A DNA stretch of 64,000 nt, taken from NCBI RefSeq assembly GCF_004028635.1, contig NZ_RQJW01000015.1:1-64000 (forward strand). Direction: 5' to 3'. The notes under the pieces were generated by a model. The model did no database searches. It was not told the DNA's origin and was given only the letters and a program-made list of their open reading frames with translations. The translations under genes and the position numbers were made by a program. Position 1 is the first letter of the stretch. Each line of letters starts with the position of its first letter. The DNA is from Streptomyces cyaneus. GTDB taxonomy: Bacteria; Actinomycetota; Actinomycetes; Streptomycetales; Streptomycetaceae. Below, piece by piece: positions 25,167 to 33,713 of the stretch.

Positions 25167-26034
25167 GAAGGGTCTCCTTGCGGATCCGGGGCAGTGCCTC
25201 GTGCAGAGCGGTGCGCCAGTCGCGCGCTCGCGCGAGGCCGAGCCGCTGCCGACGGCCCTGTGCGAGGACGCTGTACGCGGGGCGGGGCGCGGGCCGGGGG
25301 AAGGCCTCGCTGGTGACGGGGCGCACCCGGTCGGGGTCGGCGCCTAGCAGCTGGAACACCTCGCGGGCCAGGTCGTACCAGGTGGCTTCGCCGGAGTTGG
25401 TGGCGTGGAGGATGCCGGTCGCGTCGACGCCGACGCGCGGGCCGAGGTCGGCGATCGTCGCGGCGACGTCGGCGGTCCAGGTGGGCTGGCCGCGCTGGTC
25501 GTCGACGACGTCGACGGTGTCGCGGCTCGCCTCGAGCTCGATCATCGTGCGGACGAAACTGCGGCCGTGGACGCCGTACAGCCAGGCGGTGCGCACGATG
25601 GCGCTGGACGCCGGCAGTTCGTCCAGTACGGCCCGCTCGCCGGCGAGTTTGGTGCGGCCGTAGGCGGTGCGTGGGGCGGTGGGATGGTTCTCCGCGTAGG
25701 GGGTTCGGGCGTCGCCGGCGAAGACGTAGTCGGTGGAGAGGTGGATCAGGCGGGCCTCGTACGCGGTGCAGGTGTGGGCCAGGAGGCCCGGTCCGTCGCC
25801 GTTGATGCGCAGGGCGCGCTCCTCGTCCTGCTCCGCGTCGTCGACGGCCGTGTATGCGGCGCAGTTGACGACCAGGTCGGGGCGGTACGCGGCGAGGGCG
25901 CGGTCGACGGCGTCGGCGCCGGTGATGTCGAGGGCGGCGTGGCCGAGGCCGGCCACCTGCTCGCCGCGGGCGAGGAGTTCCTCGACCAGGTCGCGGCCGA
26001 GCATGCCGCCCGCGCCGGTGACCAGCCACCTCAT
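25153..26034 (-). CDS. rmlD: dTDP-4-dehydrorhamnose reductase
   Basis: A 293-residue short-chain dehydrogenase (RmlD/RfbD). The NADPH motif is TGAGGMLGRD (residues 6-15); STDYVFAG and YGRTKLAGE supply the active-site Thr/Asp and the YxxxK catalytic pair. It reduces dTDP-4-keto-L-rhamnose to dTDP-L-rhamnose. Start overlaps the rmlB stop as ATGA, and the end overlaps the methyltransferase start. Confidence 0.95.
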   Translation of the reverse strand: MRWLVTGAGGMLGRDLVEELLARGEQVAGLGHAALDITGADAVDRALAAYRPDLVVNCAAYTAVDDAEQDEERALRINGDGPGLLAHTCTAYEARLIHLSTDYVFAGDARTPYAENHPTAPRTAYGRTKLAGERAVLDELPASSAIVRTAWLYGVHGRSFVRTMIELEASRDTVDVVDDQRGQPTWTADVAATIADLGPRVGVDATGILHATNSGEATWYDLAREVFQLLGADPDRVRPVTSEAFPRPAPRPAYSVLAQGRRQRLGLARARDWRTALHEALPRIRKETLRETP

Positions 26035-27029
26035 CCGTGCTCCTCACCGACGCGTCGCTTGAGGGGTTCCCACCAGGCGCGGTGGTCGCGGTACCAGGCG
26101 ACGGTGGCGGCGAGGCCCGCGGCGAAGTCGTGGCGGGGCCGGTAGCCGAGTTCGGTGCGGGCCTTGGTCCAGTCGACGGAGTAGCGCAGGTCGTGGCCCT
26201 TGCGGTCCTCGACGTGCTCCACCCGGTCCCAGTCGGCGCCGCATGCCTCCAGCAGCAGGGCGGTGAGGTCCTTGTTGCTCAACTCGGTGCCGCCGCCGAT
26301 GTTGTAGATCTCGCCGGGGCGGCCCTTGGTGCGGACGAGCTCGACGGCGTGGCAGTGGTCGTCGACGTGCAGCCAGTCGCGGACGTTGAGGCCCTCGCCG
26401 TAGAGGGGGACCTGCTCGCCGTCGAGGAGGTTGGTGATGAAGAGCGGGACGACCTTCTCGGGGAACTGATGCGGGCCGTAGTTGTTGGAGCAGCGGGTGA
26501 CGCGGACGTCCAGGCCGTGAGTGCGGTGGTAGGCGAGGGCGAGCAGATCGGAGGAGGCCTTGGAGGCGGAGTAGGGCGAGCTGGGCCGCAGGGGGTCCTC
26601 CTCGGTGGCCGAACCCGTCTCGACGGAGCCGTAGACCTCGTCCGTCGATATGTGCACGAAGGGTGCGACGCCGTAGCGCAGGGCCGCGTCCAGCAGGGTG
26701 TGGGTGCCGACGACGTTGGTGAGGACGAAGTCGTCGGCGCCGGCGATCGAGCGGTCCACGTGGGACTCGGCGGCGAAGTGCACCACCTGGTCGGCCTCGG
26801 CCATCAGCTTGTCGACCAGCTCGGCGTCCCGGATGTCTCCGCGCACGAACTTCAGCCGGGGGTGGCCGAGTTCGAGATTGTCCAGGGTGCCTGCGTAGGT
26901 CAGCTTGTCCAGCACCGTGATCCGTGGTGTTTCGGGCGCGCCGGGTGCGTTCGGTGCGTCGCGGGCGAGCAGCGTGCGGACGTACGTCGAGCCTATGAAG
27001 CCGGCGGCGCCGGTGACGAGGAGGTTCAT
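26031..27029 (-). CDS. rmlB: dTDP-glucose 4,6-dehydratase
   Basis: A 332-residue extended SDR enzyme, normal length for RmlB. NAD-binding TGAAGFIGS near the N terminus, the catalytic STDEVYGS (Thr, Asp, Glu) and YSASKASSD (YxxxK) are all intact. It converts dTDP-glucose to the 4-keto-6-deoxy sugar. ATGA-type overlap with rmlA upstream and rmlD downstream shows a tightly coupled operon. Confidence 0.95.
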   Translation of the reverse strand: MNLLVTGAAGFIGSTYVRTLLARDAPNAPGAPETPRITVLDKLTYAGTLDNLELGHPRLKFVRGDIRDAELVDKLMAEADQVVHFAAESHVDRSIAGADDFVLTNVVGTHTLLDAALRYGVAPFVHISTDEVYGSVETGSATEEDPLRPSSPYSASKASSDLLALAYHRTHGLDVRVTRCSNNYGPHQFPEKVVPLFITNLLDGEQVPLYGEGLNVRDWLHVDDHCHAVELVRTKGRPGEIYNIGGGTELSNKDLTALLLEACGADWDRVEHVEDRKGHDLRYSVDWTKARTELGYRPRHDFAAGLAATVAWYRDHRAWWEPLKRRVGEEHG

Positions 27030-28093
27030 GTGTGGATCTGCACCTTGCTGTGGTCTCCGAGGACGAGGCGGTGGGCGCTGGGAACGCTGGGCGCGGGGGT
27101 GACCTCGACGTGCCGGCCGATGAGCGAGGACTCGATCCGACCCACCCCGTCGATCCAGGAGTCCCGCAGCACGATGGAGAACTCCAACTCGCTGTCCGTG
27201 ATACGGCAGTTCTCCGCGATGGAGGTGAAGGGACCGACGTAGGAGTCCTCGACGACGGTGCCGGTGCCGACGACGGCGGGGCCGACGATGCGCGAGTTGA
27301 CGATGCGCGCCCCCTCCTCGACGACCACCCGTCCGACGGTCTCCGACGCGTCGTCGACGTCGCCGTCGATACGGCGCGCGAGGCCCTCCAGGACGGTGCG
27401 GTTCACCTCCAGCATGTCGGCGACGTTCCCGGTGTCCTTCCAGTAGCCCTTGATGACCGTGCAGCGCACGTCGGCGCGGGCGTCGATCAGGTGCTGGATG
27501 GCGTGGGTGATCTCCAACTCGCCACGCCAGGACGGTGTGATGGCGCGGACCGCGTCGTGAATGGCCGGCGTGAACAGATACACGCCGACCAGGGCGAGGT
27601 CGCTCTTGGGGTGCTCCGGTTTCTCCTCCAGGCCGATGACCCGTCCCGCGTCGTCGAGTTCGGCGACGCCGAAGGAGCGCGGGTCCTGGACGCGGGTCAG
27701 CAGGATCTGGGCGTCGGGGCGGTTGCCGCGGAACTCCTCGACGAGGTCGGTGATTCCGCCGACGACGAAGTTGTCGCCCAGGTACATCACGAAGTCGTCG
27801 TCGGCGAGGTAGTCGCGGGCGATGAGGACGGCGTGGGCCAGTCCCAGCGGGCGTTCCTGAGGGATGTAGGTGATCTCCAGACCGAACTTGGAACCGTCGC
27901 CGACGGCGTCCTGGATCTCCGCGGCGGTGTCACCGACGATCACACCGACGTCGGTGATACCGGCCGCGGCGATGGATTCCAGCCCGTAGAAGAGCACGGC
28001 CTTGTTGGCCACAGGCACGAGCTGTTTGGCCGAAGTGTGCGTGATCGGCCTCAAGCGCGTACCGGCGCCACCGGACAGCACGAGAGCCTTCAT
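27026..28093 (-). CDS. rmlA: glucose-1-phosphate thymidylyltransferase, long (StrD-like) form
   Basis: A 355-residue nucleotidyltransferase. The N-terminal catalytic domain starts MKALVLSGGAGTRLRPIT with the pyrophosphorylase signature, then QERPLGLAHAV and the metal-site Asp in MYLGDNF. From about residue 245 a left-handed beta-helix of hexapeptide-like repeats follows (RIVNSRIVGPAVVGTGTVVEDS), the feature of the long StrD/Gra-orf16 type rather than the 290-residue RfbA type. I use the ATG at 28093 with AAGGTG upstream; an in-frame GTG three codons earlier is possible. First gene of the minus-strand rml operon. Confidence 0.93.
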   Translation of the reverse strand: MKALVLSGGAGTRLRPITHTSAKQLVPVANKAVLFYGLESIAAAGITDVGVIVGDTAAEIQDAVGDGSKFGLEITYIPQERPLGLAHAVLIARDYLADDDFVMYLGDNFVVGGITDLVEEFRGNRPDAQILLTRVQDPRSFGVAELDDAGRVIGLEEKPEHPKSDLALVGVYLFTPAIHDAVRAITPSWRGELEITHAIQHLIDARADVRCTVIKGYWKDTGNVADMLEVNRTVLEGLARRIDGDVDDASETVGRVVVEEGARIVNSRIVGPAVVGTGTVVEDSYVGPFTSIAENCRITDSELEFSIVLRDSWIDGVGRIESSLIGRHVEVTPAPSVPSAHRLVLGDHSKVQIHT

Positions 28094-28187
28094 CTGCTTC
28101 ACCTTAGCCCCGATTACGCCGATTTGACGGCGCCGGGTTTGGCTTGTTCGTCACTGCCGGGCCGCAGGCCGTTCACCGGGATCGGCC

Positions 28188-30644
28188 TCACCCGCCCAGT
28201 GCGACCTCGCTCCACACCTGTTTTCCGCCACTGACCGGCACCGTCCCCCACGCCGCCGACATGGCCTCGACCAGGAGGATGCCGCGGCCGCCGGTGGCCT
28301 CCCAGCTGATGCCGGCCGGTTTGACCGGTGTGCGGGGTGAGGCGTCGGCGACCGCCACGCGCAGCCGCTGGTTGACGAGGGTGAGGTCGAGGCGGACCCG
28401 GCCGTCGGTGTGCACGAGGGCGTTGGTGACGAGTTCCGAGACGACGAGCAGGACGGCGTCCATGTCCTGCGCCGGCAGGCCCCATGAGCGCAGGGTGCGC
28501 CGGGTGAAGCGGCGGGCGTGGCCGACGGCCTCCGGGACGCGCCAGACCGTCCAGCTCTCGCGCAGTGGGCGCACGGCCATGCCCTCGTAGCGCAGGAGGA
28601 GCAGGGCGACGTCGTCGCTGCGGCGTGCGCCCACGAGCAGGGCGTCGGCGACGAGGCCGAGGTGGGCGGGGTCGGAGCGGGCGAGTGCGTGGGCGAGCCG
28701 GTCGATTCCGGTGTCGATGTCGGCGTCGGCGGACTCGACGAGGCCGTCGGTGGTGAGGGCGATCACGGTGCCGGGCTGCAGCCGCAGCGGGCTCATCGGG
28801 AAGTCGGCCTCCCGCATCACGCCGAGCGGCGGACCGCCCTCCGCCTCGGCGATCTCCGTGCTGCCGTCGGGGTGGCGCAGCACCGGCGGGAGGTGGCCTG
28901 CGCGCACGCACCAGGCGGTGCCCTCCTCCAGGTCGACGTCGACGTAGGCGCAGGTGGCGAAGAGGTCGGTCTCCATGTCGATGAGGAGCCGGTTGGCGTG
29001 GTGGACCACCACGTCCGGCGGGTGCCCCTCGGCGGCGTAGGCACGCAGTGCGGTGCGCATCTGGCCCATGAGGGTGGCGGCGGCCGCGCTGTGGCCCTGG
29101 ACGTCGCCGATGACGAGGGCGACGTGGTTGTCGGGCAGCGGGATCACGTCGTACCAGTCGCCGCCGACCTCCAGTCCTGCCGTGGTGGGCAGATAGCGGG
29201 CGACGGCCTTCGCGCCGGGCAGCCGGGGCAGTCGGCGGGGCAGCAGCTGGCGCTGGAGCATGCCGACGAGTTCGTGTTCGGCGTCGACGGCGTGGGCGCG
29301 CAGGAGGGCCTGGCCGGCGAGGCCGGCGGAGGCGGTGAGCAGGGCGCGCTCGTCGGGGCCGAAGTCGTGCGGGGCGTCCCAGCCGATCAGGCAGGCGCCG
29401 GCCATCCGGCCCCCGGCGGGCAGGGGCAGGACGGCGAGGCCGCCGGGGCCGACGTCGGCGAGGGCGGGCTCCAGGGGGGTGCCGGCGGGCCAGATCTGGG
29501 GGCGGCCCTCGCGCAGGGCGGCGGCGAGGGTCGGCATGGCCCGGACCGGCGCGTCCGGCCATTCGGTACGCCATTCCGTGCGCCACAGCTGCGGCCAGGA
29601 CTCGGGTTGGGGCGGGTCGAGGACGGTGACGACGAGGCGGTCGTTCTCCAGCTCGGCGAGCGCGATGCGGTCGGCGTGCAGCGGCTTGCGCAGGGCGGTG
29701 ACGACGGCGTGGCTGACGTCGCGGACGGTGCCGGCGGTGGCGAGGGCGGCGGCCAGACGCTGGACGCGGGCCACGTCGGTGACCTCGGCGCGCAGGGTGG
29801 AGGTGTCGGCGACGGTGCCGACGAGGCGGGCCGGGTGGCCCTCGCCGCCGGGCAGGAGGCGGCCGCGCAGCCTGAGCCACTTGGGCGGTCCGCTGGGCTG
29901 CAGGACCCGGAACTCCAGCTCGCGGTCGCCGATGGACATGTGGCCGGCCTCGACGACGGACATCAGCGACGGCAGGTCCTCCGGGACGGTCAGGCCCAGC
30001 AGGGTCTCGACCTTGCCGTCGAAGTGGTCCGGGCGGAGGCCGAACAGCTCCAGGATGTCGTCGCCGACCTCGACGCGGCCGGTGTCCATGGCGAGGCTGA
30101 ACGCGCCCGCCGGCAGCTCGCCGCCCTCGGCGGCCGCGGGCAGGGCGGGAAAGGCGACGGCCTCGGCGATCAGCTGCAGGCAGGCGCGGTCCTCGGCGTC
30201 GAAGCCGCCCGGACTCTCGCTCACGGCCGCCAGACAGCCGCCGCCGTCGTCGCCGTGGAGGGGCAGGACGGCCAGGTGGAAGTCCCGCGACGGCACGCGC
30301 CGTGCCTCCGCGCAGTCGGCGAGCTCCGCCGGGCCCAGCCACAGAGGTAAGCCGGTGCGGTGGGCGTCGGCGACCGGGGACGGTCCGGCCAGGGCGTAGC
30401 CGTCGCGCAGTCCGTACAGGGTCCGGGGCACGCCGGCGGACTCGACCAGGCACAGCAGCTCGCCGTCCTCACTCGGCGTGTACACGGCGGCGAAGGAGGC
30501 TCCGCCGAAGACGAGCGCCTGCTCCAGGACCCGGCGCAGCCGCTCGGGCGAGTCCGGTTCGACGGCAAGCGCCTTCAGGGCGTCTTCGGCGCGCAGACTC
30601 CTCGTCCTGCGTCCCGCGGCACCCTCATTGACCACGTTCGCCAT
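28188..30644 (-). CDS. multidomain SpoIIE-type phosphatase with GAF, PAS and anti-sigma-like ATPase domains
   Basis: An 818-residue cytoplasmic regulator. Approximate order: GAF (20-170), PAS (185-290), GAF (300-455), PP2C/SpoIIE phosphatase (480-675; GGDWYDVIPL, IGDVQGHSA, TTDGLVES, SDDVALLLLR metal motifs) and a C-terminal HATPase_c domain (690-818; LLVVSELVTNALVHTDG and GGRGILLVEAM). Such proteins set the phosphorylation state of STAS anti-anti-sigma factors. The ATG at 30644 starts the conserved part, although no strong ribosome site is visible; the frame stays open upstream to 30839. Codon 99 is TTA (30348-30350), suggesting dependence on bldA tRNA. It is divergent from ramC, with 187 nt between starts. 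Confidence 0.9.
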   Translation of the reverse strand: MANVVNEGAAGRRTRSLRAEDALKALAVEPDSPERLRRVLEQALVFGGASFAAVYTPSEDGELLCLVESAGVPRTLYGLRDGYALAGPSPVADAHRTGLPLWLGPAELADCAEARRVPSRDFHLAVLPLHGDDGGGCLAAVSESPGGFDAEDRACLQLIAEAVAFPALPAAAEGGELPAGAFSLAMDTGRVEVGDDILELFGLRPDHFDGKVETLLGLTVPEDLPSLMSVVEAGHMSIGDRELEFRVLQPSGPPKWLRLRGRLLPGGEGHPARLVGTVADTSTLRAEVTDVARVQRLAAALATAGTVRDVSHAVVTALRKPLHADRIALAELENDRLVVTVLDPPQPESWPQLWRTEWRTEWPDAPVRAMPTLAAALREGRPQIWPAGTPLEPALADVGPGGLAVLPLPAGGRMAGACLIGWDAPHDFGPDERALLTASAGLAGQALLRAHAVDAEHELVGMLQRQLLPRRLPRLPGAKAVARYLPTTAGLEVGGDWYDVIPLPDNHVALVIGDVQGHSAAAATLMGQMRTALRAYAAEGHPPDVVVHHANRLLIDMETDLFATCAYVDVDLEEGTAWCVRAGHLPPVLRHPDGSTEIAEAEGGPPLGVMREADFPMSPLRLQPGTVIALTTDGLVESADADIDTGIDRLAHALARSDPAHLGLVADALLVGARRSDDVALLLLRYEGMAVRPLRESWTVWRVPEAVGHARRFTRRTLRSWGLPAQDMDAVLLVVSELVTNALVHTDGRVRLDLTLVNQRLRVAVADASPRTPVKPAGISWEATGGRGILLVEAMSAAWGTVPVSGGKQVWSEVALGG

Positions 30645-30831
30645 TACAGCGCTTATGAGACACCTGCGCAGCCCCTGTGACCGTTCGATGGAGGGTCGAC
30701 GAGGGTCGCGCTCGAAAACCTCCGAACACTTCTTGACGTATGCGTTCCGCACGTCGATCTCGTGACAGGCATGACTGTCCGCGCCCGCCGGCCCGCTGGA
30801 AGTGTCGACGTCGGGCCACGGAGGGGGACGC

Positions 30832-33429
30832 ATGGACAAGCGGTACGAGGTGTACGCGCTCGCCGACCGGCACTTCTACGAGACGCCTGAACGTATGTCG
30901 GCAGGGACGCCGGGCACCGGGCTCGGCTACGAGACGGCACGGCGCGAGGTGCCGGAGGGCTGGGACGCGGCGCGGATCGGCGACTGGCTGACGCTCACGC
31001 CGCTCGGCGCGGACGGGGCCCCGGTGCCCGGTCCGGCCCAGGGCTGGAAGATCCACGCCTCGGCCACCCGGGGCAACGCGGAGCGGGTGGCCGCGATCGT
31101 GTGGGACTACTGCGTGCCCCGGCGCATCTCGTTCAAGTTCGTGCCCAGCCCGCATCTGCTGCATCTGCGCAACACCAAGTACGCGGCCCGCGACACCAGC
31201 GGCAAGTTCGTCACGATCTACCCGGCCGACGAGGAGCAGCTGCACGTCGTGCTGCGCGAGCTCGGCAAGCTCCTGGAGGGCTTCGAGGGGCCGTACATCC
31301 TCACCGATCTGCGGTGGTACGACGGCCCGCTCTACGTCCGCTACGGCGCTTTCGCGCGGACCTTCGTCGTCGACGAGCGCGGCTCGCTCGTGCCGGCGGT
31401 GGTGGACGGCGAGGGCAAGCGGGTGCCGGACCGGCGGGCGCCGTCCTTCCAGGTGCCCGAGTGGGTGACGCTGCCGGCCTTCCTGGAGCCGCATCTGGCC
31501 GCACGCAACACCACGACGGTGGGCGAACTGCCCTACCGCATCGAGAAGGCGCTGCACTTCTCCAACGGCGGCGGGGTGTACTCGGGCACCGACACCCGGG
31601 ACGGGCGCAAGGTCGTGCTGAAGGAGGGGCGGCCGCACGCGGGGCTGGCCGCCGACGGGGCGGACGCGATCAGCCGCCTGGAGCGGGAGAAGTCCGCCCT
31701 GGAGCAGGTGGCGGGGACGGGCGTGGTGCCGGAGGTGCGGGACTGGTTCACGCTCGGCGACCACCGGTTCCTGGTCATGGATTTCCTTCAGGGGCGCCCG
31801 CTGAACTCGTTCTTCGCGGAGCGGCATCCGCTGCTCACCCCGGATCCCGATCCGAAGGCGGTGGCCGAGTACACGGCGTGGGCGGTACGCATCCACGGGG
31901 CGGTGCAGCGGGCGGTGGAGGCGGTGCACGCGCGCGGGATCGTCTTCAACGACCTGCACGTCTTCAACATCATGGTCGGCCCCGACGAGGAGTCGGTGTC
32001 CCTGCTCGACTTCGAGGCGGCGGCGCCGGTCGAGGAGAACGGCCGCCAGGTGGTCGCCCATCCCGGCTTCTTCGCCCCACCGGACCGCACGGGCGCCGAC
32101 GTCGACCGCTATGCGCTGGCCTGTCTGCGGCTCGCCCTGTTCCTGCCGGTCACCACGCTGTTCGTGGTCGACCGGGGGAAGGCGGCCCATCTGGCGGAGG
32201 TGATCATCCGTCAGTTCCCGGACGTGCCAAGGGAGTTCCTGGACGAGGCGGTCGCGGAGATCACGCGGGGCACCACAGCGCCCGCACCGTCCTTCGTCGA
32301 GCCGGGCGAGTGGCCGTTCAGCCGCGACTCGATGGTCAAGGCGCTGCTCGCCTCGGCGACGCCGGAGCGCGATGACCGGCTCTTCCCCGGCGACATCACA
32401 CAGTTCAACGACGGCGGCGGCCTCGGGCTGGCGCACGGTGCGGCCGGAGTGCTGTACGCGCTGGACGCGGTCGGCGCCGAGCGGTACGAGGAGGGCGAGC
32501 GCTGGCTCCTGGCCCGCACCGCGCCGCCGCCGACGGGCACACCGCTGGGGCTGTACGACGGTCTCGCGGGCGTGGCCCACGTCCTGGACCGGCTCGGCCA
32601 CCGGCAGCGCGCCCTCGACCTGGTCGAGAGGATCCTCGCGGAACGGTGGCAGAACCTCGCCTCCGACCTGCACGGCGGACTGGCCGGACTCGGGCTGGTG
32701 CTCGGCGAACTGGCCCGTACCACAGGCGAGTCGGAGCTGCTGGACCGTGCCGCCGAAGCCGCCGACATTCTCGTACGACGACTCGCGCAGCCCCTTGCGG
32801 ACAGCCCGAAGCGACGTCGGGCCGGGCTGCTGCGAGGGGCGAGCGGGCCCGCGCTCTTCCTGCTGCGACAGCACGAACGGACCGGAGAGCCACTGCTGTT
32901 GAAGGCTGCCGAGGTGGCGCTGCGCCGGGACCTGGACTGCTGTATGACGCACCCGACCGGCTCGCTGGAGGTCGACGAGGGCTGGCGGACGCTGCCGTAC
33001 CTCGGTGACGGGAGCGCGGGCATCGGGATGGTCCTGGACGACTACCTCGCCCACGGCGCCGACTCCGAGGGTGAGTTCGAGCGTGCGCGCGCCGGCATCC
33101 TGACCGCCGCCACCAGCCGCTTCTACGTACAGCCCGGTCTGTTCCAGGGCCGCGCCGGGATGATCCTGCACCTCGCGCGCACGGACACGCCCGGCGCGAC
33201 CCGGGAGCGGCTCGCCGAACAGATCGAGGGACTCGGCTGGTTCGCGATGGACTACCAAGGCCAACTGGCCTTCCCCGGCCACCAGATGATGCGGCTGTCG
33301 ATGGACCTGAGCACCGGAACGGCAGGGTGCCTGCTCGCGCTCGGCGCGGCCCTCGACACCCCGGCCACCGCTCACCTGCCGTTCCTGCCGCCGCTCGGGC
33401 GGCCCCACATACGCGGTTCCGCGACTTGA
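30832..33429 (+). CDS. ramC: class III lanthipeptide synthetase RamC/AmfT
   Basis: An 865-residue membrane-associated enzyme that phosphorylates, dehydrates and cyclises the RamS peptide. Approximate order: lyase domain (1-200, RISFKFVPSP-HLLHLRNTKYA), Ser/Thr kinase-like domain (225-500; catalytic-loop Asp374 in FNDLHVFNIM, Asp393 in LLDFEAA where DFG is replaced by DFE), and a LanC-like cyclase domain (530-865; DLHGGLAGLGL, YLGDGSAGIGM, LFQGRAGM) lacking the Cys-Cys-His zinc ligands, as is normal in class III. Start ATG at 30832 has GGAGGGG 4 nt upstream. The gene opens the ramCSAB operon and is expected to be activated by RamR. Confidence 0.96.
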   Translation: MDKRYEVYALADRHFYETPERMSAGTPGTGLGYETARREVPEGWDAARIGDWLTLTPLGADGAPVPGPAQGWKIHASATRGNAERVAAIVWDYCVPRRISFKFVPSPHLLHLRNTKYAARDTSGKFVTIYPADEEQLHVVLRELGKLLEGFEGPYILTDLRWYDGPLYVRYGAFARTFVVDERGSLVPAVVDGEGKRVPDRRAPSFQVPEWVTLPAFLEPHLAARNTTTVGELPYRIEKALHFSNGGGVYSGTDTRDGRKVVLKEGRPHAGLAADGADAISRLEREKSALEQVAGTGVVPEVRDWFTLGDHRFLVMDFLQGRPLNSFFAERHPLLTPDPDPKAVAEYTAWAVRIHGAVQRAVEAVHARGIVFNDLHVFNIMVGPDEESVSLLDFEAAAPVEENGRQVVAHPGFFAPPDRTGADVDRYALACLRLALFLPVTTLFVVDRGKAAHLAEVIIRQFPDVPREFLDEAVAEITRGTTAPAPSFVEPGEWPFSRDSMVKALLASATPERDDRLFPGDITQFNDGGGLGLAHGAAGVLYALDAVGAERYEEGERWLLARTAPPPTGTPLGLYDGLAGVAHVLDRLGHRQRALDLVERILAERWQNLASDLHGGLAGLGLVLGELARTTGESELLDRAAEAADILVRRLAQPLADSPKRRRAGLLRGASGPALFLLRQHERTGEPLLLKAAEVALRRDLDCCMTHPTGSLEVDEGWRTLPYLGDGSAGIGMVLDDYLAHGADSEGEFERARAGILTAATSRFYVQPGLFQGRAGMILHLARTDTPGATRERLAEQIEGLGWFAMDYQGQLAFPGHQMMRLSMDLSTGTAGCLLALGAALDTPATAHLPFLPPLGRPHIRGSAT

Positions 33430-33488
33430 CGGAGCCGTGACCCAACCCCGTCCCCACGGGTGGACGACACCGAAGGAAGGAAAACGAG

Positions 33489-33605
33489 ATGGCACTTCTC
33501 GACCTGCAGACGATGGAGTCCGACGAGCTCACCGGCGGCGGCGGCGCCAGCACGCTCAGCCTGCTGTCCTGTGTCAGCGCGGCGAGCCTGACGCTCTGTC
33601 TCTGA
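33489..33605 (+). CDS. ramS: SapB/AmfS-like class III lanthipeptide precursor RamS
   Basis: A 38-residue precursor. The leader begins MALLDLQTMES, the conserved helix recognised by class III synthetases. The core ends with two identical-pattern ring motifs, S-x2-S-x3-C (STLSLLSC and SAASLTLC), the same pattern as SapB and AmfS. In those peptides the mature surfactant lowers surface tension so that aerial hyphae can emerge. Compared with RamS (42 residues) the leader is short, and an extra Gly-Gly-Gly follows the Thr-Gly where SapB starts. GAAGGAAGG lies 8 nt before the ATG. It sits between ramC and the ramAB exporter. Confidence 0.95.
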   Translation: MALLDLQTMESDELTGGGGASTLSLLSCVSAASLTLCL

Positions 33606-33627
33606 CGAGCACCGTGCGCCCATGATT

Positions 33628-33664
33628 CCGGGCGGTCCACTCCCGCGAGGGAGGGGCCGCCCGG
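33628..33664 (+). terminator. strong hairpin between ramS and ramA
   Basis: CCGGGCGG (33628-33635) pairs with CCGCCCGG (33657-33664), and the stem continues inward through TCC/GGG and CTCCC/GGGAG with one bulged A and a GCGA loop. It lies 23 nt after ramS, where partial termination would yield more precursor than exporter mRNA. Confidence 0.65.
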
Positions 33665-33713
33665 GGTCCTGCGCACACCAAGGGGTGAACCGAGGGGTGA
33701 GGGCCAGAGCCGT

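Noticed and set aside
30625..33495. A 956-codon minus-strand open frame opposite ramC
   Set aside because: Antisense shadow of ramC; no recognisable domain, and the plus strand is clearly coding.
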